Shown one piece after another: positions 54,910 to 63,676 of a stretch of DNA of 63,704 nucleotides (the stretch's first letter is position 1; the number at the start of each line of letters is the position of its first letter). A model generated the notes under the pieces. The model made no database searches and had not been told where the DNA came from. It saw only the letters and a program-made list of their open reading frames with translations. The stretch is from contig NZ_CANBCP010000006.1 in the NCBI RefSeq assembly GCF_947367085.1, positions 1-63,704 of the forward strand, read 5' to 3'. The position numbers were made by a program, and so were the translations under genes. This DNA comes from an uncultured Lactobacillus sp. (GTDB lineage Bacteria > Bacillota > Bacilli > Lactobacillales > Lactobacillaceae).

Positions 54910-55629
54910 TCAAATTTTTAGCTTTGAAAAGGTGGCTAAAGCATCATCAATAATTGAATTTACCCCATCATTATTAACTATTCGTGTATTATTTAGAACC
55001 CATATTTTTGTATCAGGCTGACGATAAGATAACAATTGGGCAAAAGGATATACCACAAAACTAGTACCACAGATAACAATCATATCGCTTGAGCTAACTG
55101 CGTTGACAGAATCTATAAGTTTTTTCTGATCTATTGCTTCTCCATAAAGTACGATTCCAGGTCTAATGATGCCGTTATCTTTTTCATGAAGATAAGATTT
55201 TTTATATTCTTCATAACTAATCTTTTCGTGACACTTTGTACAATAAATGTCATATAGATTACCGTGAAATTCGATAACGTGTTTATTACCAGCTTTTTTA
55301 TCAAGACCATCAACGTTTTGTGTAATTAATTGACCCTTTTGATTGCAACTGGCTGCAATTTTTTCATGGATCAAATTTGGCTTAGCATTTGGAAAATACA
55401 TGTTTTTCATCACAAAATCATGAAATTTTTCGGGATGATGGTATAAAGTATCTTCACTAAGTAACACTTCAGGACTTTCGCTTACGCCATTATAGATGCC
55501 AGTTTTTGAACGATAGTCCGGAATATTTGAGTGTGTTGAAACACCTGCACCTGTTAAATAGGTGATGTGCTTAGCGTTATCCAAGTCTTTTTGCAATTGA
55601 ATGATTTTTTCATCATTTGTTTCAGTCAT
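54910..55629 (-). CDS. Sir2-family NAD-dependent protein deacetylase
   Basis: A 239-residue sirtuin. NAD-binding TYLTGAGVSTHSNIPDYRSKTG (about 20-41), catalytic TQNVDGLDKKAGN with the His in HGNLYD, and IVICGTSFVVYP are present. The zinc module keeps only one Cys pair (YCTKCHEK). The second pair expected before IIRPGIVLYGEAI is missing (it reads NGIIRP). The enzyme may be less stable or bind zinc differently. Single gene; substrate unknown. Confidence 0.9.
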   Translation of the reverse strand: MTETNDEKIIQLQKDLDNAKHITYLTGAGVSTHSNIPDYRSKTGIYNGVSESPEVLLSEDTLYHHPEKFHDFVMKNMYFPNAKPNLIHEKIAASCNQKGQLITQNVDGLDKKAGNKHVIEFHGNLYDIYCTKCHEKISYEEYKKSYLHEKDNGIIRPGIVLYGEAIDQKKLIDSVNAVSSSDMIVICGTSFVVYPFAQLLSYRQPDTKIWVLNNTRIVNNDGVNSIIDDALATFSKLKI

Positions 55630-55760
55630 CTTTAGCCTCCGCTTTGGATTTTTTTAATAATTTGCTACAATTGTTAACTAACTTTCGTAATTCATTATAA
55701 GGCTAAGTCTAAAATTCTTCTGTTATAATGTATTCAAGTATATAAGCTAGGTGAAAAAAG

Positions 55761-56237
55761 ATGACACTATTTTACATTGTGATTTGTATTTATCTTGTTG
55801 GATATTTATTTTATAGCTGGTATTGGCAGGCGATGATAGATTATCGTGCCCGTTTCAGGATTTCTTCGGTAATCTGGGCCTTAATTTTCTTATCCTTAGG
55901 ATTCTCCTTGGATTACTTTAACGATCCTAATTTAGTAATGAATGTTTTTATCGCAGCCTTTTTGGTAATTAGCATTGTTGACGGCTTTTCTGGTTTAACC
56001 AAGAAAAGATTAGTTATTAGTGGCTACTTCAAGCGCACGATTAAATATAGCGATGTTGCTCATATTACTTTGATTCAAGTTCCAACAACTAATAAGCCAA
56101 CTGTGATGGCAATTTTTCAAACTAATCGCAGACAAGCGTATTATTTACGTTTTTCTAGACAGATTAGTGATGTGATTATGACATTGAGAAAATATGTCGG
56201 CTCCAATGTCGGAATTGAAGTTAGACAAATAATGTAA
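55761..56237 (+). CDS. membrane protein with PH-like domain, unknown function
   Basis: A 158-residue protein with three N-terminal hydrophobic segments (about 4-22, 32-52 and 59-75) and a C-terminal ~80-residue beta-rich domain (RLVISGYFKRTIKYSDVAHI, QAYYLRFSRQISDVIMTLRK) of the bacterial PH-like/YcxB-like type. It is between divergent and convergent neighbours and has its own terminator. Role unknown. Confidence 0.75.
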   Translation: MTLFYIVICIYLVGYLFYSWYWQAMIDYRARFRISSVIWALIFLSLGFSLDYFNDPNLVMNVFIAAFLVISIVDGFSGLTKKRLVISGYFKRTIKYSDVAHITLIQVPTTNKPTVMAIFQTNRRQAYYLRFSRQISDVIMTLRKYVGSNVGIEVRQIM

Positions 56238-56268
56238 AAAAAACAGATCCCGCCGGATCTGTTTTTTT
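56236..56268. terminator. bidirectional terminator between the PH-like protein and cardiolipin synthase
   Basis: AAAAACAGATCC (56239-56250) and GGATCTGTTTTT (56255-56266) around CGCC, with A and T runs. Confidence 0.92.
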
Positions 56269-56269
56269 G

Positions 56270-57727
56270 CTATAGAATGGGTGATAATAATCTCGAAAAT
56301 GCTTGTTTAAATCTAAGCCAGCGTGACCACTGACTAGTTTGAGCAATAGTTAATTCACTACATTTTTTTAAATCGTTTTCGAAAATCTCCTTTAATTGTT
56401 TGGTGATATTAGAGTCATAAAAGATCGCATCAGCTTCAAAATTCAGCTCATATGAACGATAATCTTGATTCATTGATCCAACAGCACTAAAGCGGTCGTC
56501 AACCATGACAGTTTTAGCGTGTAAAAAGCCATCATTATAGGTATAAATTTTAATTCCTTCATGAAGTAAGTAGTTGGCATACCATTGAGTAGCTCGATAA
56601 ATAAAGGGATGATCGGGCATACACGGAATCATAATTCTTACATCAACGCCTGAATGAGCGGCTGTGACCCAAGTGGCAATCATTGGATCATCAGGCACTA
56701 AATAAGGAGTTTGAATCCATAAAGATTTGCGCGCGAGCATCATCAGACGCATCATACCGTTACGCAAATAAGGAGTTTCTTGATCGGGACCGTCACTGAC
56801 GATTTGCGTTGCGACGTCATTGGCACTTAAGTTTGTTTCAGTAATTTTTGGGAAAAGACGTGTTGAAAAGACAATTGCTTGTTTTTTATTACGGATTGAA
56901 GCATTCCAGTCCATAACAAAGCGCTCTTGCAAACATAGAGAAGCTGACCCCACAATACGCAAGTGTGTATCACGCCAGTAGCCAAATTTTTTACTTTTAC
57001 TAATGTATTGATCACCGACGTTAAAACCGCCTGTCCAAGATATTCGACCATCTATAACGACGACTTTGCGGTGAAGGTGGTAATTCATCCTGTACTTTGT
57101 AACCATATTTTGAGCGGTAATAAATGCGATTACTTCGCCACCTTGATTAATTAGAGGTTGAAACCAAGCTTTAGTTGCACCGGGAGATCCCCAAGGATCA
57201 TAGATTAAGCGTACTTTAATACCTTGTTTTGCTTTTTTAACCAATAAATCTAAAAATTTATTACCTAAGTCATCATTCATAAAGGAATAATATTCAATAT
57301 TGATGGTTTCTTGAGCTTTTTCAATATCTTCAAAAAGATAAGTAAACTTTTTTTCACCATCAGTAAAAAAAGTTACTTTATTGTTTTTGGACAATGGAGC
57401 ATCGTTTTTCCAGTTGAAATAGTCAATTAAAATATCTGCTTGTTTAGAAGTGTCCGATGTCCCGGCCTGCATCGCAACTTTCGGGATCATTTTATTAACA
57501 TTGTCTAAGCCAATGTGTTTTTGGTTGTTAATAGCGAAAAGATTTTCTTGCGAAAGTCCACGACTAACAAAACCGTATAAGATGAATCCTAAAACAGGAA
57601 AGATGATTAAAATGATAAGCCATGCCCAAGAAGCTGCTACAGACCGCTTTCTGTGAAAGACTACGTAGAAGGCTAAGATGGTATTTGCGGCAAGTAAAAG
57701 CTGAATAAAATCATGTTCCCAAAACAT
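56270..57727 (-). CDS. cls: cardiolipin synthase
   Basis: A 485-residue phospholipase-D-family enzyme that joins two phosphatidylglycerols. Two N-terminal TM helices (about 7-56). The two HKD motifs are HLHRKVVVIDGRISWTGGFN and FLHAKTVMVDDRFSAVGSMN. Length is that of a normal Gram-positive Cls. It acts at the membrane. The gene for a DUF915 hydrolase follows immediately upstream on the same strand (24-base gap). Together they concern envelope lipids. Confidence 0.95.
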   Translation of the reverse strand: MFWEHDFIQLLLAANTILAFYVVFHRKRSVAASWAWLIILIIFPVLGFILYGFVSRGLSQENLFAINNQKHIGLDNVNKMIPKVAMQAGTSDTSKQADILIDYFNWKNDAPLSKNNKVTFFTDGEKKFTYLFEDIEKAQETINIEYYSFMNDDLGNKFLDLLVKKAKQGIKVRLIYDPWGSPGATKAWFQPLINQGGEVIAFITAQNMVTKYRMNYHLHRKVVVIDGRISWTGGFNVGDQYISKSKKFGYWRDTHLRIVGSASLCLQERFVMDWNASIRNKKQAIVFSTRLFPKITETNLSANDVATQIVSDGPDQETPYLRNGMMRLMMLARKSLWIQTPYLVPDDPMIATWVTAAHSGVDVRIMIPCMPDHPFIYRATQWYANYLLHEGIKIYTYNDGFLHAKTVMVDDRFSAVGSMNQDYRSYELNFEADAIFYDSNITKQLKEIFENDLKKCSELTIAQTSQWSRWLRFKQAFSRLLSPIL

Positions 57728-57751
57728 GCTTTCCCCCTGAAACTTGAAAAA

Positions 57752-58690
57752 CTAGCTGTTTTTTTCTAAGCCTAAAAACTTATTAATTGTATCAATTACC
57801 ATTAAATTATCATGCAACATACTGTGTTCAGCATCCTTACCACGAAATTCTACTTCTTGATAGTATCGTGCCACAGGTGCCAAAATATAGCGAATTGATT
57901 TAGCTGAAACTACTGAGATAAAGCGATCAGTATTAGTTTCGTCTAGTGTATTTCCATAAATATTTAAGACAGAAATATTTGGATTAAACCTTCCGCGGCT
58001 TAAAAGCATCCCCATATAAGAATAACTCATTAAAACAGGCCGCCCGCGTTCAGATAGACGGTTAACGTTAGGAATATCGCCTAAATACATTACGCCATCA
58101 AAAGGACCTGCAATTAAGGCACATTTATTTAAACGAGGAAATTTACGCCATAAGCTCGTATGCATTTCGGTTTTAACTGTACAAGGTGCACCTAAAGAGT
58201 GAGAAACGGCATCGTAATGATGGAAGTTATATCGTTTCGAAAGAAAAGAAAGCGACATTCTCAGTAAATAACAAATTGCGTAGATCCCAATAATCTTTTG
58301 GGTGAAGACTAGTTGGACTAAGGGATGCTCGTCGCCAGTCCAGGTGCCTTCTAGTTTGAAATTACCAAAGACATCAACAGTGACTTTTAAATAATCAGGA
58401 TCTTTTTTCAATTTAGCAGTTTGATGGATCATGACATTAGTTGTATAGTCACCGCCGCGAAAGCCATGAATATAAATTATTGGCACTTGTTCAAAGTCGC
58501 CTTGTTTGGGCTCACGTTTTGAAGTATCAATGATCTTTTTTTTATGTAGATGCAGCGTCCACTGCGTTAGTGTAAAAGTTGCAAGTAATCCTAAAGCAAC
58601 AGAAGAAAATAGACTTGGTTCTTTTTCGTCTTTACTTTTCTTTCGATGCTTATCAACTTCTTCAGCGTATTTTTTTTGTCTAAAAAACAT
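57752..58690 (-). CDS. DUF915 alpha/beta-hydrolase, membrane-anchored
   Basis: A 312-residue hydrolase. ATG 58690 follows AGGAGG; the frame can be extended upstream, but without a ribosome site. One N-terminal TM (about 25-45). Motifs: HGFRGGDYTTNVMI (oxyanion), nucleophile elbow VSHSLGAPCTV, and C-terminal DAEHSMLHDN supplying His. The Gly-x-Ser-x-Gly is modified to SHSLGA, but the Ser is kept. The family is exported lipase/esterase-like in lactic acid bacteria. It may form an operon with cls. Confidence 0.85.
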   Translation of the reverse strand: MFFRQKKYAEEVDKHRKKSKDEKEPSLFSSVALGLLATFTLTQWTLHLHKKKIIDTSKREPKQGDFEQVPIIYIHGFRGGDYTTNVMIHQTAKLKKDPDYLKVTVDVFGNFKLEGTWTGDEHPLVQLVFTQKIIGIYAICYLLRMSLSFLSKRYNFHHYDAVSHSLGAPCTVKTEMHTSLWRKFPRLNKCALIAGPFDGVMYLGDIPNVNRLSERGRPVLMSYSYMGMLLSRGRFNPNISVLNIYGNTLDETNTDRFISVVSAKSIRYILAPVARYYQEVEFRGKDAEHSMLHDNLMVIDTINKFLGLEKNS

Positions 58691-58817
58691 TTTCTCCTCC
58701 TTTCTTGAAAAATATCTGAATGATAAGACTATAATAAAACCTTTGCAAAGTAGATAAAAACATTTTAACATTTAGTATAAATGTAGTGTGAACAATCTAT
58801 GGTTAAAGGGGTCAAAG

Positions 58818-59582
58818 ATGAAGTATTATGCTATAAAAAAAGGACGAGTACCTGGAATTTATCGGACTTGGGATGAAGCAAAAGAGCAAGTTGATGGTTT
58901 TTCCGGTGCTGAATATAAGTCTTTTACAAAAATCACTGATGCAACCACTTATTTAAATTGGAATAAAGAAACTCAACCCGATATTGTTAAAGAAGATACA
59001 CTTGAAAACGCAATCCAAAAAATAAAAAATAGGGCTCATGAAAGACGCAGTCTTGCAGTAAATGATCTCAAACCTGAAAAAGAAAAAGTTAAAGCAACTG
59101 AGCGTGACTTTTTTGCAACTATTTACACAGATGGTGGTACTCGTAATACTAGTACCTATAAAGGCGGCCACGTTAAACCCACTGATAAAGCAGCTTGGGC
59201 CTATTTGATTGAATATGGTGAAAAACGCGATTATAAAGCCGGTGGAGAATTTGGGGCAACTAATAATAAAATGGAACAAACTGCCTTGATTGAAGCCTTA
59301 AAGCGGTTAATCGAGTTAGGTTTTAATGATAAAAAATTGCGTTTTGTCCTAGATTCAAAATATGTTTTGGATGCTATTAACAAGCACTGGCTAGCTGGTT
59401 GGAAAAAACGTGGCTGGAAGAAAAGCAAGGGTGTTTTGGCTAATGTTGCTCAATGGAAAGAAATTGATGAATTATTAACGCATTTTCCAGATGCTCAATT
59501 TGACTGGACCAAGGGCCATGCAAATAATCGTGGTAATGAATTTGTCGATCATGAATTAAATAAGTTCATGGATAAGATGTGA
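58818..59582 (+). CDS. rnhA: ribonuclease HI with N-terminal RNA/DNA-hybrid-binding domain
   Basis: A 254-residue cytoplasmic RNase HI. I chose ATG 58818 after AAAGGGG rather than the GTG at 58788. The N-terminal ~45 residues (KYYAIKKGRVPGIYRTWDEA, FSGAEYKSF) form the hybrid-binding module. A linker with many Lys/Arg follows. Catalytic residues: D in YTDGGTRN, E in NNKMEQTALIEAL, D in VLDSKYVLD and D in GHANNRGNEFVDHEL. It removes RNA primers and R-loops. Single gene with its own terminator. Confidence 0.95.
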   Translation: MKYYAIKKGRVPGIYRTWDEAKEQVDGFSGAEYKSFTKITDATTYLNWNKETQPDIVKEDTLENAIQKIKNRAHERRSLAVNDLKPEKEKVKATERDFFATIYTDGGTRNTSTYKGGHVKPTDKAAWAYLIEYGEKRDYKAGGEFGATNNKMEQTALIEALKRLIELGFNDKKLRFVLDSKYVLDAINKHWLAGWKKRGWKKSKGVLANVAQWKEIDELLTHFPDAQFDWTKGHANNRGNEFVDHELNKFMDKM

Positions 59583-59597
59583 TTTTATCCATAAAAA

Positions 59598-59622
59598 AAG
59601 AGATCCAAATTTGGATCTTTTT
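59598..59622. terminator. rnhA / DUF1002 bidirectional terminator
   Basis: AAGAGATCCAAATTTGGATCTTTTTC: AGATCC and GGATCT arms around AAATTT plus T and A runs, between the two convergent genes. Confidence 0.8.
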
Positions 59623-59638
59623 CTTTATTATTCAAATA

Positions 59639-60607
59639 TTAGTTGTTTAAAACAATTGCTCCACTAAACAAGCTCTTGAACCAGTTAACTACTGAATCAA
59701 CGATTTTTTGGAACCAATTGCGAGTTTCAGGTGTATTGAACTTTGAAAAAATATTCTTAGCACCAGCTTGAATTTGATCAGCAAGTTGGCTTGCTTGTTG
59801 TTGGAAGTTCTTATCTTTTAAAGCACCAGAATCTTTAATTTGAATTAACAAGTTAACGATCTGTTCTTTTTGATTGTTGTTGATTGTGTCACCTAAGTGG
59901 TTGATGTTAATTTGGTTATTAACAATATCGCGAATTTGACTGTTAGAAATATTTTGTCCTTGCTTAGCCATTTGTGATTTGGCTCCAGCAATGGCATTGT
60001 TTAATTGGGCATCGCTATAGCCATCTTTGTCTTTATTTTGCTGGGTAATTTTACTCAAAGTGTTCATTTCATTTTGAGCGGCATTAATTTGATTTTGATT
60101 TAATTTATCACCATTTTTGGCATAGGTTGCATAAACGCCGGCCAAAGCACCAGAGCCATCGATTGGAGTAGCACTAGTTACATAAATATCGGCATCACTA
60201 ATACCAGCTGTTAAAGCGGCATTTTTATATTGGTTAGCCGTAATAGTGGTAATGTTGTTGCGACCATTGTAAGGTAGGATATGGACATTGATTCCACTAC
60301 CGGATGATGTTTTTTGAATCATGGCACTGGACCAAACACCAGATTCATTAGTAAAATCAGCACCGGAAGGGTTTAAGTATTTTACTAAATCACTACCTGT
60401 AATGGTAATTGTTTGATAATTACTTGAATTCAAAGATTCAGTTAAAGTATTAATAGTTCCTTGTCTTTGAGAACTAGTTAAAGAAGTTCCTAAAGTGACC
60501 ACTGGAGTATTATCGTCTGCCTTGACCGTTTCAGTATTTGGCAAAGCAAATATACTAAAAATGCCACTGACAATTAATGCACTAAGTGCAGTCAATACTT
60601 TCTTCAT
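59639..60607 (-). CDS. secreted DUF1002 protein
   Basis: A 322-residue exported protein. Signal peptide about 1-30 (ALSALIVSGIFSIFALPNTE, cleavage near VKADD). The DUF1002 core is at about 35-270: VTLGTSLTSSQRQGTINTLT, TITGSDLVKYLN, INVHILPYNGRNNITTITAN and YKNAALTAGISDADIYVTSA. C-terminal WFQKIVDSVVNWFKSLFSG is amphipathic and could bind membrane. The function is unknown; the family is common in Gram-positive envelopes. Confidence 0.87.
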   Translation of the reverse strand: MKKVLTALSALIVSGIFSIFALPNTETVKADDNTPVVTLGTSLTSSQRQGTINTLTESLNSSNYQTITITGSDLVKYLNPSGADFTNESGVWSSAMIQKTSSGSGINVHILPYNGRNNITTITANQYKNAALTAGISDADIYVTSATPIDGSGALAGVYATYAKNGDKLNQNQINAAQNEMNTLSKITQQNKDKDGYSDAQLNNAIAGAKSQMAKQGQNISNSQIRDIVNNQININHLGDTINNNQKEQIVNLLIQIKDSGALKDKNFQQQASQLADQIQAGAKNIFSKFNTPETRNWFQKIVDSVVNWFKSLFSGAIVLNN

Positions 60608-60725
60608 TTATGCTTTCTCCTTATATATTCCAATTTGGTTGGATATATTATAACCTAAAATTTAGGAACTATTATGTAAATAAGTGTTAAGATGCTATAA
60701 TCAATTGCAAAGGAGGCTAGAGCTT

Positions 60726-61553
60726 GTGTTACGCCAGCCATTATTAACTGTTATTATGCCGGTCTATAATATGGAAAAATATCTAGGCCGCGCTCTTGAT
60801 GCATTGATGAATCAAGAAGACAAGAATTTTAAATTATTGATTATTAATGACGGTTCAAAAGATAAGACACGTCAAATTGCGGAGTCTTATCGTAATAAAT
60901 TTTTATATTTTACTCTAATAAATAAGAAAAACGGTGGACTTTCTGATGCTAGAAATGTTGGAATGATGCACGTTGATACACCATATTTTACATTCCATGA
61001 TGGGGATGATTGGGTAGATCCAGGCTATACTGCCTTTTTTGTCAAAGCCTTTCAAAAACACCCAACAGTCGCCATGGTTTCGTGCGGATTTTGGATTGAT
61101 GCACAAAGACGCAATGAAAGCCACCCAGTAGATCCAAAAAAAGAAAGTGGTCTACTTAATAAACGTCAAGCTTATCAAAAGATGACGAATATTTTTACTT
61201 CGCCAGTTAAGGGATATACTTGGAACAAGGGATATTTAACTGAAGTTGTAAGAAAGCATCACATGTATTTTGTTAAAGATCTCGCTTTTATGGAAGATCA
61301 GATTTTTAATGTTAAGTATGTATCATTAACTGATGGATTTTACTTTAGTTCAGAGCCTTTGTATCATTATTGGCAGCGCAGCGATAGTATGGTTCACAAT
61401 CTCAATCCTAAAAAGATTCCAGATAACTTTAGAGCTAACTATCGGGTGTGGCACCAAATAGTTAAAAGTTTGATGGCTCAGCGTGCAAAAGATCATCCAA
61501 CAAAAAAAGCCGCCAAAAAGACAGCTTTAGGTGATTTAGATATGAAGAATTAA
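60726..61553 (+). CDS. glycosyltransferase family 2
   Basis: A 275-residue GT2 enzyme. I chose GTG 60726, nine bases after AAAGGAGG; an upstream in-frame start lacks a site. N-terminus LLTVIMPVYNMEKYLGRALD and NDGSKDKT are typical, with DxD as HDGDDWVDPGYTAFF. EDQIFNVKY lies near 195. The final ~30 residues are Lys/Ala-rich (KKAAKKTALGD). The nearest relatives act on wall polysaccharide or teichoic acid. Overlaps the next convergent gene by 4 bases. Confidence 0.88.
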   Translation: MLRQPLLTVIMPVYNMEKYLGRALDALMNQEDKNFKLLIINDGSKDKTRQIAESYRNKFLYFTLINKKNGGLSDARNVGMMHVDTPYFTFHDGDDWVDPGYTAFFVKAFQKHPTVAMVSCGFWIDAQRRNESHPVDPKKESGLLNKRQAYQKMTNIFTSPVKGYTWNKGYLTEVVRKHHMYFVKDLAFMEDQIFNVKYVSLTDGFYFSSEPLYHYWQRSDSMVHNLNPKKIPDNFRANYRVWHQIVKSLMAQRAKDHPTKKAAKKTALGDLDMKN

Positions 61554-61780
61554 AATTTTTCTTTAATATGATGAGGCGCACCAACATCAAGTGGTGTGCT
61601 TTTTACTTCGTCGGCATAGTAAACGGCAAATTCTCCATTTTTGTCATTTTGTGCGATTACGATTTTTCGAGCTGTTGGCTTTTCAGCTTTGAAAATTTGA
61701 GCACTGCGACGAGCTTCTTTAAAATCATGTGATGAAGCAATCGCGTCTCCAGGATTGAAAAATACAGATTCGTTGTTCAT
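61550..61780 (-). CDS. small protein of unknown function
   Basis: A 76-residue soluble protein. I recognise no family. Start MNNESVFFNPGDAIASS follows AAGGAGC. The sequence DFKEARRSAQIFKAEKPTAR and KNGEFAVYYADEVKS resembles a small beta fold. Its 3' end overlaps the convergent GT2 end. Conserved in position only as far as I can see. Confidence 0.6.
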   Translation of the reverse strand: MNNESVFFNPGDAIASSHDFKEARRSAQIFKAEKPTARKIVIAQNDKNGEFAVYYADEVKSTPLDVGAPHHIKEKF

Positions 61781-61868
61781 TACTTAACAGCTCCTTACTT
61801 TTGAATTATTTAATTTAATTGTATCAAGTAATAAGCAAATTAAGCTAGTTTTATGCAAAGGAAAAACT

Positions 61869-62525
61869 ATGAAAATAAAAGTTAATGGCGTTGAGCTTTA
61901 TTATCAAAAGTTAGGGCAAGGTCATCCCCTAATCTTATTACATGGTCACCATCAAGATGGGGCAATTTTTGACAAACTACTTGCACCACTGTCTCTTTAT
62001 TACACAGTTTATGTCCCTGATATGAGAGGACATGGCTTAAGTTTGGGTGAGCCGAGCGCACACTATCAAACAGAAGTGGAAGATTTGGCAGCTTTTATTA
62101 GAGAGCTTGATTTGAAGCATCCCTATATTTTGGGTTATGGGGCCGGAGGCGTTGATGCCTTGTCTTTGGCTTATCAGTATCCTAATTTGATTGAAAAAAT
62201 AATTGTTGCCGGTACATATGTTAATGGCAACGGCGTTAGTGCTGCTCATATTACTTGGAATAGCTTGCGTAGCGTCTTAATTGGCGATCGCGATAGTAAA
62301 GTTGCTTTAAAAGAAACCTATATCTCACCAGCAAAATTAAAGCGTATAAAAATACCTACTCTGTGTGTTGTGGGTGAAAAAGATTGGGTTAAAGTAACTC
62401 ACGTTCGCTGGTATAGCGAAATTTTGCCAGATAGTAGGTTAATAATCATGCCGCGCCAAACTCATGAAAGCTATGTTGAGCATAGTTTGAAGCTGCTAGA
62501 CTTAATTAAAGAATTTTGTAAATAA
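61869..62525 (+). CDS. alpha/beta-hydrolase homologue lacking the Ser nucleophile
   Basis: A 218-residue alpha/beta-hydrolase fold protein. LILLHGHHQDG (oxyanion, about 21-31) and YVPDMRGHGLS (about 48-58) are normal. The nucleophile elbow reads ILGYGAGGVDALSLA. The G-x-S-x-G is G-Y-G-A-G, with Gly91 (GGG) where Ser is expected. The His loop (MPRQTHESY) is kept. It may be non-catalytic, a binding protein, or use another residue. Single gene; ribosome site weak (AAAGGAAAAA). Confidence 0.82.
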   Translation: MKIKVNGVELYYQKLGQGHPLILLHGHHQDGAIFDKLLAPLSLYYTVYVPDMRGHGLSLGEPSAHYQTEVEDLAAFIRELDLKHPYILGYGAGGVDALSLAYQYPNLIEKIIVAGTYVNGNGVSAAHITWNSLRSVLIGDRDSKVALKETYISPAKLKRIKIPTLCVVGEKDWVKVTHVRWYSEILPDSRLIIMPRQTHESYVEHSLKLLDLIKEFCK

Positions 62526-62614
62526 TAATAATTTACGCGATTACGAGCATTTACCTAGTTTTTTAGTTATAATACATCTTGGTATTAGCTGATTTCAAAG
62601 AAGGATAGGAAATA

Positions 62615-63604
62615 ATGAATAAAGAAGAACTGCACGAAATGTTGCATCCAATGAAGTTAATTGGTCTTGGTGGTAACCAAGCCTTAGCAGAAAGAATTGC
62701 TGCGGCTTTGGATAAACCATTACTTGAAACTACTGTTCATCATTTTAGTGATGGTGAAATTCAAGTAAACATCACTGAAAGTGTCAGAGGGTGCGATGTT
62801 TATGTTATTCAATCAATTCAAGATCCAGTTAATGAAAACTTTATGGAATTGATGATTGTTTTAGATGCTCTTCACCGAGCTTCAGCCCACTCTATTAATG
62901 TAGTTATTCCATATATGGCATATTCTCGCCAAGACACTAAGAATCGTTCACGTGAGCCAATTACAGCCAAATTAATTGCAAACTTACTTCAATTAAATAA
63001 GATTGATGATTTAATTGCAGTAGATTTGCATGCTTCTCAAATCCAAGGTTTCTATAACATTCCTGTGGATCATTTACATGCAATGCCAATTTTAGCTCAA
63101 TACTTCTTAGATAACGGCATTGCAAGCAAAGACAATGACGATGTTGTAGTAGTATCGCCAGATCACTCTGGTGCTAAGTTAGCTCGTAATTTTGGTTCTT
63201 ATTTTGATGCTCCAATTGCTATTGTTGATCAACGTGGTGAACGTTATGACACTGAAGTTCACGATATGATCGGGGATGTAAAAGACAAAACTGTAATCAT
63301 TGTCGATGATTTAATTGACACTGGTTCTAGAATTGCATCATCTACTAAGTCAGTTCTGGCAGCAGGTGCCAAAAAAGTTTATGTAGCTGCAACTCATGCT
63401 TTACTTTCACAAAATGCAATTGATGTTTTAAATGAGCTTCCAGTAGAACAAATTGTAGTAACTGATACGATTAAACATTCTAAGTATCCTGACAGAATGG
63501 TCCGTTTATCCGTATCTCGCTTGCTTGCTAAGGGAATTGATTATATTTATAACGATAAATCTATCCATAAAATTTTTGATGAACAAAATAGAATTCAAGG
63601 ATAG
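62615..63604 (+). CDS. prs: ribose-phosphate pyrophosphokinase
   Basis: A 329-residue enzyme that makes PRPP from ribose-5-phosphate and ATP for nucleotide, histidine and tryptophan synthesis. N-terminal LIGLGGNQALAERIAAAL and HHFSDGEIQVNI. The ATP/PRPP loops are YSRQDTKNRSREPITAKL, DLHASQIQGFYNIP and VIIVDDLIDTGSRI. The length is slightly above the usual ~315-320. Start ATG follows AAGGATAGGA. Complete within the window, with a terminator after it. Confidence 0.97.
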   Translation: MNKEELHEMLHPMKLIGLGGNQALAERIAAALDKPLLETTVHHFSDGEIQVNITESVRGCDVYVIQSIQDPVNENFMELMIVLDALHRASAHSINVVIPYMAYSRQDTKNRSREPITAKLIANLLQLNKIDDLIAVDLHASQIQGFYNIPVDHLHAMPILAQYFLDNGIASKDNDDVVVVSPDHSGAKLARNFGSYFDAPIAIVDQRGERYDTEVHDMIGDVKDKTVIIVDDLIDTGSRIASSTKSVLAAGAKKVYVAATHALLSQNAIDVLNELPVEQIVVTDTIKHSKYPDRMVRLSVSRLLAKGIDYIYNDKSIHKIFDEQNRIQG

Positions 63605-63631
63605 TATTAATCATAAATAACGATATTTAAT

Positions 63632-63676
63632 AAAAGATTTTTAAAAACATTTTAAGTTTTTGAAAATCTTTTTTTG
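63632..63676 (+). terminator. prs terminator
   Basis: AAAGATTTT-T-AAAAAC pairs with GTTTTTGAAAATCTTT around ATTTTAA, followed by a T run. The T run ends at the promoter-like TATAAATG near the window end. Confidence 0.8.
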
